Of a stretch of 41,605 nt of DNA, positions 1-9,100 are shown piece after piece; the first letter of the stretch is position 1; each line of letters starts with the position of its first letter. The notes under the pieces are model-generated. The model was not told the DNA's origin and did not search any database. It saw only the letters and a program-made list of their open reading frames with translations. The position numbers and the translations under genes are program-made. The stretch comes from Thermohalobaculum sp050331335 (GTDB taxonomy: Bacteria; Pseudomonadota; Alphaproteobacteria; Rhodobacterales; Rhodobacteraceae). The DNA lies in assembly GCA_050331335.1 (NCBI GenBank), contig JBHJGY010000018.1:1-41605 (forward strand), written 5' to 3'.

Positions 1-3000
1 AAGCCCAGCATGTCCATGTCGATGTCCATGCCCAACTCGTCGGCGGAGATCGAACCCGACGCCATATCCTCGTCGGTCTCGAGCGCGCCCGCCATCGCGG
101 TCGGCACATCGTTGCGCCCGGCGATGATGACCGTGAGCGTGCCCATCGCCATGTCGCCGCCGGCATCGGTCACGGTGATCGGCACGGTGAAGGTCGCGTC
201 TTGGCCGAGCGGCAGGGTCTGGAAATCGTCGCCGGGGACGAAGACCAGGGTGCCGTCGGATCTCAACACGAAGGTGCCGCCCTCGGGGCCGGGCACGCTG
301 CCGCCGACGGCGATGGGCACGCCGTTGATCTCGGTGATGAAGACGACGTCGCCATCCTCGTCCTCGACCACGGTGCTGATATCGAGGGGGGCCGACGCCA
401 TATCCTCGTCGGTCAGGATCACCGGGTCCTCGAGCACGGGCGCAAAGCCGCAACTCACCCCGCCCACGGGGCAATCATTGACCTGCTGCGTCTCATCGGG
501 GGTGAAGCCGGGCCCAAAGGTTACCTCCGCTGCTGCATCCTCACCCGAGCTGTTGTTCACCGTCCCGAAGATCGCGAGGGTCTCCACATCGTCGATCCGG
601 AGCTGGTCCAGGGACGCGCCGGCCCCGCCTTCGCCGCCGATCAAGGGGCTCGGCGCCGCACCATTGGTGTTCTCCTGGATAAAGTCTCCCGCAATATCGA
701 TTACGGTGAGCCCCTCGGAGGCGAGGATGGTGCTGCCATCTGTCTCGCCAGGGGCAATGTTGACGTCGCCGGCGATCTCGAAGGTTAGCCCGTCAAAGGG
801 CCGCTCCGCATTGGCAGTCGCGCCGAGGCGGCCGCCTGGACCGACCTCGAGCCCCGTCGTGACAAACTGGCCCGTTCGTGCGCCAAGCGTTAGCGCGAAG
901 GAGGCGGTGTTGCCGGCGTCGCGCCCGAGCACCTCGCCGGAGACGTCAATCTCCCCATCGGCGATCAGCGCCAACTCCTCGAGCGCGAACTCGGCACCGG
1001 GATCGAGGTCGAACACCGATAGGGTCCCGTTGGTGCGGATCTCGATTTGCTCCACCCCGAGCGCCAGAGACTGGAACTCGCTTTCGGAGATTGCCCCGCC
1101 CACGCCCCCGAGCGAGCCGGCCGCCTCGAACTCGGCGAGAAGCGCATCGCCCATGAAGCTGCCATCGAGCACGAAATCCGTCGCAGCGATCTGCAGAGGC
1201 GTATCGCTGTCCATGACGATTGGGCTCTGATCGTTCGCCTGGATCGCCCCGCCCGATTGGATCGTGAGCACGCCACCGCTGCGCAGGACCACCTGTTCGC
1301 CGATCACATCCACAGCGCCCACAGTGACCGGGCCGCCGGCCGCCCCGCTGCCCGCGTTCACCAAGATCGCGCCGTTGGTGCTGGTGACATTGGTCAGAAT
1401 ATCGACCTGGCTGTTGCCCAGATCCCCGTCGATATCGACGGTAATGTCGCCCCCGGCGCTGATCGGGGCGGAGCCGTCGAGCAGCACGTCCGTGGTCCCA
1501 TCGATATCGATCGTCGTTGCCACCTGAAGGTCGGTATCGGCCGTCAGCGTTGCGGCGCCGCCATTTGCGGTCAGCGTGAGCCCGCCCCCGATGATCGCGT
1601 CCGTGGTCCCATCGACATCCAGGGTGGCGGCAGTCTGGCCGGTGACGGTGGTGGCGCCCCCGACATCAACAGCGTCCAGGGCCACATTGACCGTCCCGGT
1701 CGCCGACGCGACGTCGAGAGAGGCCGCATTCATCGTGCCCCCGTTCAAATCGACGACCCCGCCATCGATTTCGACCGCGCCGCCGGCGACGATCACCGTC
1801 GAACCGATGGTCGCATCGCCAAGCGCGGCCAGGGTGATGTCCGTGCCAGCGTTGAGGTCTGCCGTTGCGGTTGTCGTCAGGTTGCCCCCCGTCGAGGCGA
1901 GGGAGATCGCGCCGCTGCTGGTGATCGGCGCGGTGATCAACTGGTCCTCAAAGCTCGAGAGGGTAAGATCCGCGTCCGTGATCAGATTGCCGGTCAGCGC
2001 GATTGCGCCGGAGATGATGCTGAGATCCCCCGTCGCGAGCACATCGTCGCCCGCCTCCAACTGGCCACCGCCGGTCACCAGGGTGCCGGTCGCGCTCTGG
2101 ACGCCGGTCAGGGTCAGATCGAGACCCGCCGCCAGGGGGGCGTCGACGGTGATCGTGCTGTTCGCCCCCGTCGCCGTAATCGACAGATCTCCATCGGCAT
2201 CCAGCACGGTGCCGGCAGCGATGGTGGCCGTGTCGCTGACGGTGACGTCGACATTGCCTGTGGCATAGACGGTTGCTGCGCCCTGCAGTTCGAAACTCTG
2301 GGCGCCGGGCACCGTGAAGTTGCCACTTTGGAGGGCCGCGGCGTTTGTGACGGTGACGGCGTCGCCGTCGATTTGCAGGGTTGCAGACGTGGTTAGATCG
2401 GTCTCGATATCGACATCGCCGCCCTCGATCTGGATTTGTCCAGTGCCACTCGCCGTGAGCGTTCCCGCGGGCTGGGCTGCGGCAGGGTTGACGATATCAC
2501 CGACGCCGGGGACGATGCCGCTCGGCTGCGCTCCTAGAAAGACCTGCCCGTCGCCGGCCCCGCCCGCTCCAAGGGCCGTGATGGTGATGTCGCCATTGGT
2601 TGCATTGATCGAGCCGTAGAGCCGGACTTCGCTGCCGCTGATGCTAACCGGTCCGCCGTCCGATGTAATGGTGTAGGACGAGCTTCCGCCGACAACCGAG
2701 CCCTGAACGAAGCCGAGCCCGGCGGTGAGTGTCGTGGCGGTGCCGCCGACGGTCGCGGAGCTCTCGACCAGCATCGACCCGTCCGCCTCGGCTGTGACGT
2801 TGCCGTCGAGGGCTTGCACGTCGCCCAAAAGCACGATCCCGCCAGTTGCGTCGAGATCGATGTCGCCCGTCGTCTGGGTCAGCCCGCCTTGGATGAGCGC
2901 GACAGGGTTGCCGTCTGGAATGCCGATTTCAATGGCGCCCGTGCTCGCATTGATGTCGGTGTTGCCGCTCGCGACGGTGGTGGCGGCCAGGATCCGGACC

Positions 3001-5960
3001 TCGTCTGCATTGATGACCAGCCCCGAGCCGAACTCGACAACGTCGCGCGCCGTCGTGTACTCGTTGGTAACGTAGGAATAGTTCTCGACCGAGTTGTCGA
3101 TGACCACGGTGGCGCCCGTCAGCGTTGTCGTTCCCGTCACCCCGTAGGCACCTTGGAGATCGGCATTGACGGTCACGTTGGCCGTGCCCGCATCGAGCGC
3201 CACGTTGCGCCCAACGGACAGGCTGAGGAGGCTCTCGGTTTCGCCGCTGACATCGAGATCGCCGCTCCCGGCAATCCGGATCGGCGCGTTGGCGCCCGCA
3301 GTATAGGGGCTGATCGTGAGATCGCGGCCGATATTCAGCGCGCCCCGATAAGTTGTCGTCCCCTCCGTCACCACGTTCTTATTTGTGATGACAGTGCTTC
3401 CGGCGTCGATCGTCAGGTCGCGTCCGATCAGGATGCCGGCAGCATAGATGCTCGCTTCGCCAGCAGCCGTAATCGTCACGTCTGTGTAAACCTCGACGCC
3501 TTCGCTTTGCCCACCGGCGCCGGGCGAGAATTCTGCGGTATCGGAGGACGTGATCGTCACGTTCTGGGCATAGAGATACTCGCCGTCGAACCTCACGGAG
3601 CTGGCATTTTGCGCGACGATGTTGCCCGTCACGTAAAGAAAGCCGAAACGCCCGACATCGATCTCGTCGGCGTTGAGCGTCAGATTACCGCCCACGGTGG
3701 TCGGGCGATCCACGTTGGCATAGCTCGCGGTGGCTGTGAGATCGCCATCGACATAAGCGTAGGCGGCGAGATCTGCGGTGACCGCGCTGACGTCAAGATT
3801 GCCACCGACCGTCACGGTCTCGGACAGTCTGGCGTTGTTGCCTGCGACGACAGTAAGATCTCCCCCGACGGTGAAATTGCCCGCGCCGGGCACGGAGAAA
3901 TTGACGTCATTTGCGGCGTCGAGGACGAGGTTCCCCGCTGTCTTATTGAAGTCGGAGTCGAGGTTGATGTCGCCGGAGCTGTCGATCGTGACGGTGCCTG
4001 CGATGCCCTCGATCAGGCCGACCCCCACATTGCCGCCCGTGACGCTATTTCCCGTGACGAGCGTGACCGAACCCGTGTTGAGGGTGAACTCGTCCGTAAC
4101 CGTGAGAACGCCACTGCCAACGGAAAGGCTTGTGGTGGGTGTGATGTCGAGGTCGGTGGCGTTGACCGTATACGACCCGCTAGACACGAGATCGACCACA
4201 GTGCCGTTGATCGTGACCGAGCCGTTGACGTAGATTTCGGCGTTGATGGTGACCGGGCCGGTCGCATCAACCGTCTCGTCGGCGTTGAAGTTAAAGAATG
4301 CTCCCGCGGTGCCGCCGCCGAAGAAACTCGACTCCGCGTTGAGCGTGATCGCCGTCCCGTCGAGCTCCAGCCCGGACGGGACAGTCGCGGCGGACACGCT
4401 TGCGCCTGTCGTCGCGGCGAAGGAGACGCTGCCGTTGGGGGCTTCGACGTCGAGCACGCCGTCGGTGACCGACACGTAATAGTTGATGTTGACATTGCCG
4501 GTTGTGGAGCGAAGCGTCACCCGCTTACCGTTGACGGAAAGCGTCTCACCACCGACCGTGATGTTGCCCGTCGCCTCAAGGGCCACATCGCCCTCGGCAG
4601 CGGCGATCGCTGCCTGAGAAATCACGATGTTGCTCCCAGACAGATCGTTGGCACCGATGACATTATTGTAGATCGTCAATTGGGCGTTGTCGGTTCCGGC
4701 GGGGGCGATGGTGATCGTCGCCGGGTCGAACAGGAGGAGGCCAGCTTGGCCATCCACCGAAGAGAGATCCGCGTTCCCGACGAAGCCGAGATAGCCCGCC
4801 GAGGAGACGTCGATGAACCCGCCATCGCCCGAGCCGCGTGCGGCGGCGCTGACCTCGCCCGCCGCATAGGTCGCCTCGGTTGACCAGAAGTCGATGCGCC
4901 CTGCCGTGCCGTCTGCTGTCGAGTCCGCCACGATCGCCGCGCCTTGAGCCATCGCGATCCGTTCGGGCGGGATCGGCGCCGACCGCGGCCCGATCTCCAC
5001 ACGCCCGCCGCCGGCCGGGGCCGAGACATCGATCCGCGAGCCCGCGCCAAGTCCGATCCGGCGCGCGTTGATCGACACCTCGCCACCGGTCTCGCCGCGC
5101 CGCGCCACCATCTCACCGGAGACCCGCGCCTGGTCGCCGCCGAGGATGACGATCTCGCCCGCGCCCGCGCCGATGCCGGTCGCCTCGACGATGCCGCCGA
5201 GATTGACCAGGCTCTCGCGGACGCCCTCCGCCTGGCCAGAGGTGAGCTGGACGGCACTCGCGGTGATCTCGCCCTCGTTGACGATCTGGAGTTCCTGGGC
5301 CTTGTCGGTATCGACGACGACCTGGAGCAAGCCGTCGCCCTCGAAATCCACAGCGAACCCCGTCGCCGCCGCGAGATCGACGCCTCCCTCCGAGAGAATC
5401 GTGCCCTCGTTCTCGACCACGGGGGCGACGAGAACGACGCCGCCTTCGCCTGAGGTGAGCGAGCCCCGGTTGACGACTGCGCTGCCACCCTCGGCGCCCT
5501 CGAAACGATCCCGACCCTCGGCGAAGTCGTCGGTGTCGATCCGCGCGGTCGTGGCGAGCAGGCCGCCCACATCCACCGTGGCGTCCCGGCCGAACATCAC
5601 CCCCTGTGGGTTCTGGATCCAAACTTGGCCGTTGGCGGTCAGCCGACCCTGGATTTCGGTCGGGCGGTTGTTGCTGATCGTGTTGAGCGCGATCGCAGAG
5701 GTCGAAGGCTGCTGGAAGCGCACGCCCTCGCCCGCACCGATGTCGAAGCTCTCCCACGAGATCGCGGCGCGGTTGGAGCTCTGGCGGATCACCGTTTCCG
5801 CGCCCTGGCGCGCGATCGCCGCCGATCCGTGGGTTACCTGCCCGCCCCGGGGGCCAGCGAGCGCAAGATCGAGCGGGGTTCCGGCCACCAAGCCACCGAT
5901 CCCGACAAGTCCCGTCAGTCCGAAGGCGAGCTCACGTCCCGTCCGGCTGCGTTCCGACAT
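1..5960 (-). CDS. Two-partner-secretion FhaB-like exoprotein with VCBS repeats, 3' end outside window
   Basis: One frame is open from the ATG at 5958-5960 to the left edge, giving 1986 residues with no stop; I checked the frame at both ends and at three internal points. An AGGAGG ribosome site (5968-5973) fixes the start. The N terminus looks like a signal peptide: basic residues 4-9, a hydrophobic stretch 11-27, then ALA at 33-35. Residues about 40-140 match the haemagglutination-activity (TPS) domain, with NRAAISW, FDIGAGEGVRF and NPQGVMFG (117-124). The middle is rich in GGNLTV/GDLTI-like repeats, as expected for a secreted beta-helix. Near the edge, residues about 1840-1955 form a VCBS-type repeat ending in IAGRNDVPTA, and a second begins with TDEDMAS. 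The only two cysteines noticed are 1830 and 1837. Export would need a TpsB (FhaC-like) pore, which is not in the window. Probable role: surface adhesin or matrix protein. Confidence 0.85.
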   Translation of the reverse strand, partial: MSERSRTGRELAFGLTGLVGIGGLVAGTPLDLALAGPRGGQVTHGSAAIARQGAETVIRQSSNRAAISWESFDIGAGEGVRFQQPSTSAIALNTISNNRPTEIQGRLTANGQVWIQNPQGVMFGRDATVDVGGLLATTARIDTDDFAEGRDRFEGAEGGSAVVNRGSLTSGEGGVVLVAPVVENEGTILSEGGVDLAAATGFAVDFEGDGLLQVVVDTDKAQELQIVNEGEITASAVQLTSGQAEGVRESLVNLGGIVEATGIGAGAGEIVILGGDQARVSGEMVARRGETGGEVSINARRIGLGAGSRIDVSAPAGGGRVEIGPRSAPIPPERIAMAQGAAIVADSTADGTAGRIDFWSTEATYAAGEVSAAARGSGDGGFIDVSSAGYLGFVGNADLSSVDGQAGLLLFDPATITIAPAGTDNAQLTIYNNVIGANDLSGSNIVISQAAIAAAEGDVALEATGNITVGGETLSVNGKRVTLRSTTGNVNINYYVSVTDGVLDVEAPNGSVSFAATTGASVSAATVPSGLELDGTAITLNAESSFFGGGTAGAFFNFNADETVDATGPVTINAEIYVNGSVTINGTVVDLVSSGSYTVNATDLDITPTTSLSVGSGVLTVTDEFTLNTGSVTLVTGNSVTGGNVGVGLIEGIAGTVTIDSSGDINLDSDFNKTAGNLVLDAANDVNFSVPGAGNFTVGGDLTVVAGNNARLSETVTVGGNLDVSAVTADLAAYAYVDGDLTATASYANVDRPTTVGGNLTLNADEIDVGRFGFLYVTGNIVAQNASSVRFDGEYLYAQNVTITSSDTAEFSPGAGGQSEGVEVYTDVTITAAGEASIYAAGILIGRDLTIDAGSTVITNKNVVTEGTTTYRGALNIGRDLTISPYTAGANAPIRIAGSGDLDVSGETESLLSLSVGRNVALDAGTANVTVNADLQGAYGVTGTTTLTGATVVIDNSVENYSYVTNEYTTARDVVEFGSGLVINADEVRILAATTVASGNTDINASTGAIEIGIPDGNPVALIQGGLTQTTGDIDLDATGGIVLLGDVQALDGNVTAEADGSMLVESSATVGGTATTLTAGLGFVQGSVVGGSSSYTITSDGGPVSISGSEVRLYGSINATNGDITITALGAGGAGDGQVFLGAQPSGIVPGVGDIVNPAAAQPAGTLTASGTGQIQIEGGDVDIETDLTTSATLQIDGDAVTVTNAAALQSGNFTVPGAQSFELQGAATVYATGNVDVTVSDTATIAAGTVLDADGDLSITATGANSTITVDAPLAAGLDLTLTGVQSATGTLVTGGGQLEAGDDVLATGDLSIISGAIALTGNLITDADLTLSSFEDQLITAPITSSGAISLASTGGNLTTTATADLNAGTDITLAALGDATIGSTVIVAGGAVEIDGGVVDLNGGTMNAASLDVASATGTVNVALDAVDVGGATTVTGQTAATLDVDGTTDAIIGGGLTLTANGGAATLTADTDLQVATTIDIDGTTDVLLDGSAPISAGGDITVDIDGDLGNSQVDILTNVTSTNGAILVNAGSGAAGGPVTVGAVDVIGEQVVLRSGGVLTIQSGGAIQANDQSPIVMDSDTPLQIAATDFVLDGSFMGDALLAEFEAAGSLGGVGGAISESEFQSLALGVEQIEIRTNGTLSVFDLDPGAEFALEELALIADGEIDVSGEVLGRDAGNTASFALTLGARTGQFVTTGLEVGPGGRLGATANAERPFDGLTFEIAGDVNIAPGETDGSTILASEGLTVIDIAGDFIQENTNGAAPSPLIGGEGGAGASLDQLRIDDVETLAIFGTVNNSSGEDAAAEVTFGPGFTPDETQQVNDCPVGGVSCGFAPVLEDPVILTDEDMASAPLDISTVVEDEDGDVVFITEINGVPIAVGGSVPGPEGGTFVLRSDGTLVFVPGDDFQTLPLGQDATFTVPITVTDAGGDMAMGTLTVIIAGRNDVPTAMAGALETDEDMASGSISADELGMDIDMDMLG

Positions 5961-6092
5961 CACCCGTCCTCCTATTCGTCCAGCGGGAGCTGGGGCGGTC
6001 TTTGCCACCGTTAACCCGCACTTTAAGGATCGTCCGCGCCGGCGCCAGCCTTCATGGGAGGGTCGCGCGATCACGTCTGCGCCGAGCCCGGG

Positions 6093-6122
6093 ATCTTACG
6101 CGCATCATCAAACTGTCATCAA
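6093..6122 (-). promoter_or_regulatory. Candidate sigma-70 promoter of the exoprotein gene
   Basis: On the minus strand TTGATG (6117-6122) and TAAGAT (6093-6098) are 18 bp apart, each matching 4 of 6 consensus bases. The implied leader is about 125 nt. The -35 element lies inside the Pho-box-like repeat of the divergent gene, so one protein could affect both genes. The match is weak and this is only a candidate. Confidence 0.25.
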
Positions 6123-6130
6123 GATGTCGC
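6102..6130 (+). promoter_or_regulatory. Pho-box-like 11-bp direct repeat (candidate PhoB site)
   Basis: Three heptamers spaced 11 bp apart read GCATCAT, CTGTCAT and ATGTCGC, separated by CAAA and CAAG. The middle one (6113-6119) matches the PhoB half-site CTGTCAT exactly; the flanking ones each keep four consensus bases. The known Pho box is two CTGTCAT heptamers at this same spacing. The site is 67 bp upstream of a gene whose domains are all phosphoesterases, which supports the reading. No good -10 element stands at the usual distance downstream, so direct activation is inferred. Confidence 0.5.
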
Positions 6131-6196
6131 GCGCCGGCCACCGACCCGGCGCAGGCTCCGTGCTCTAACGAACATTTCCGAAGAGAGGGACCCGCC

Positions 6197-9100
6197 ATGA
6201 GCACCGAGATCCGCGTTGCTTCGTTCAACGCGTCGCTGAACCGCAGCAATGCTGGCGATCTGATCGCCGATTTGTCGACGCCCGACAACGCGCAAGCCCA
6301 GGCCGTCGCAGAGACCATTCAGCGCACCAACCCGGACGTGGTGCTCGTCAACGAGTTCGACTTCGACGAAAACGGCGAAGCGGCCGATCTTTTCCGGACC
6401 AACTACCTCGAGGTCTCGCAGAACGGTGTCGACCCGGTCGAGTATCCGTTCGTTTATGTCGCGCCGTCTAACACCGGCCTGCAATCGGGCTTCGATCTCG
6501 ACAACTCGGGCGAAGCGGGTGACGGCCCGAACGATGCCTTCGGCTTCGGTTTCTTCGAGGGCCAGTTCGCCTACGTGATCTATTCCAAGTATCCCATCGT
6601 GGAGAACGAGATCCGCACCTTCCAGGAGTTCCGCTGGGCGGATATGCCGGATGCGCTGCTCTTCGACGTCACCGAAGGCGAGCGCCCGCTGTTCGATCCC
6701 GAGCGCCCCTTCGATCCGGAGAACCCGGACGACCCGAACACCAGCTTCTTCACCGAGGAAGAGGCCGCCGCCGTGCGCCTCTCGGCCAAGAACCACGTGG
6801 ATCTTCCGATCGATGTCGACGGCGAGATCGTCCACATCCTCGCCGCACACCCGACGCCGCCGGTGTTCGACGGGGTCGAAGACCTCAACGGCAAGCTGAA
6901 TTCCGACGAGATCCGCTTCTGGAACGACTACGTCAACGGCGCGAGCTACATCACCGATGACAATGGCGTCGCGGGCGGCCTCGCGGCCGGCGAGCGCTTC
7001 GTCATCGTGGGCGACTACAACGCGGATCCGTTCGACGGCGACAGCCGCAACGGCGCCGCCAACCAGTTCTTCGACAACCCGCTGATCCTCGGTTCGGCCA
7101 CCGATGCCGACATCACCCCGAGCAGCATCGGCGGCCGTGAGCAGGCGGCGCTGCAGGGCGCGCTCAACGACGAGGCCCTGGGCAACCCGGCCTTTGACAC
7201 CGCCGATTTCGGGCCCGACACCAACGTCCCGAACCTGCGTGTGGACTACGCCCTGCCCTCGGTCGCGGGCTTCGAGTATCTCGGCGGCGAGGTTTTCTGG
7301 CCGGGCACCGCGGACCCGCTCTTCGACACGCTGGCCGGCACCTTCCCCTTCCCGGTCTCCGACCACCGCGCGGTCGTCGTCGATCTCGCGATCACCGACC
7401 AGGGCACCGCTAACGACCCGGATCGGACCGATGTGGCGTCGGCCGAGTTCGCCGGCCTCGTCGAGCTGCCCTCGGGCCTCGAATTCGAAGGCACCGTTGT
7501 CGGCGGCCTCTCGGGCATCGTCTACAACAGCGTTACCGGCACCTATTTCGCCGTCTCCGACGACCGCGGCATCGAGGCGGAGGACGGCACGATCCTCACC
7601 TCACCGCGGATCTACGAGCTTGCGATCGACACCTCGGGCGACGCGCTGGCGGACGGCGATGTCGAGATCCTGAACGTCACCACCCTCACGACCTTGGATG
7701 GCGCCACGCTCAACGAGCTCAACCCCGACCTCGAAGGCATCGCCGTCGGCCCGAACGGCAACCTGCTGATCTCTTCGGAGCGCGATGCCGATGGCATTCC
7801 GGCGATCTACGAGTTCTCGCCCGAGGGCGTTCTCGTCGCCGCGGCTCCGGTCGATGACAAGTTCATCCCGGCCTTCGACGCCGAAGGCACGCAAACCACT
7901 GGGGTCCTCAACAACCTCGGCTTCGAGGCGCTGTCGACCTCGCCCGATGGCGAGACCCTTTATGTCGGCGTCGAGGGTGGCCTCGTGCAGGACGGTGGCC
8001 GCGCCACCCTCGATAACTCGGCCTTCTCGCGGATCGTCGAATACGACCTGACCACCGGCCTGGTCGCTGCGGAGTATGTCTACCCGGTCGACCCGATCGC
8101 CGCCGAGCCCTTCAACGGCGGCTTCGCCGACTCGGGCCTCACCGAGGTCATCGCCCTCGACAACGAAGGAACCCTGATCGCGCTGGAGCGCTCCTTCTCA
8201 GTGGTGGAGACCGCGACCCTCGAAGACCGCGGCTACACCGGCAAGATCTATCTCACCACCACCCAGGGCGCGACCGATGTCCAAGACGTGGATGCGCTCC
8301 CGCTCGAGGAAGACGACGGCGAGATCGAGCCGCTGGTCGATGAGGTCCTGCAGAAGACGCTGCTCGTCGATCTGGAAGCCGATTTCGGCATCGAGCCCGA
8401 CAACATCGAGGCGCTGGCCTTCGGGCCAACCAATGCCGACGGCACTGTGCCGCTCATCGTGGTCTCCGACGATAACTTCTCGGGCTTCGGCCCGCAGGCC
8501 AACCAGTTCATCCGGATCGATCTCGACATCGAGGACATCCCGACGGTCAATGCGACCCTCGAGACCCCGAGCGAGCTGCGCTATGCAGAACCCCCGGCGC
8601 CGCTGGTGATCGCGCATCGCGGCCAGTCCGCCGACCGTCCGGAGCACACGCTCGAAGCCTACCAACTCGCCATCGACAGCGGCGCCGACTTCATCGAGCC
8701 GGATCTGGTGCTGACCGCGGACGGCCACCTCATCGCTCGCCACGAGCCGTTCCTCGCAACCGTCGAGCTCGACGAAAATGGCGAGATTGTCTTCGACGAA
8801 GAGGGCAACCCGGTCGTCGATTTCGAGACCACCAACGTCGCCGACCTGCCCGAATTCGCAGACCGTCTGACGATCAAGGAGATCATCCCGCCGATCGACG
8901 GTGTCTTTGGGGGTCAGATCGTCGCCGGCTGGTTTGCCGAGGACTTCACGCTCGAGGAAATCAAGACGCTGCGCGCTCGTGAGGACCAGCCGGATGTGCG
9001 CCCGCAATCGGCCGAGTTCGACGACCAGTTCGAGATCCCGACCTTGGAGGAGGTGATCGCGCTCGCCGAAGAAGCCGGCGTCGGCATCTACCCTGAGACC

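Noticed and set aside
1047..4883. Long open frames on the plus strand (449 and 689 codons) opposite the exoprotein gene
   Set aside because: They are Asp/Arg/Val/Ala-rich shadows of a high-GC gene; the minus-strand frame has a ribosome site, signal peptide and recognisable domains throughout.
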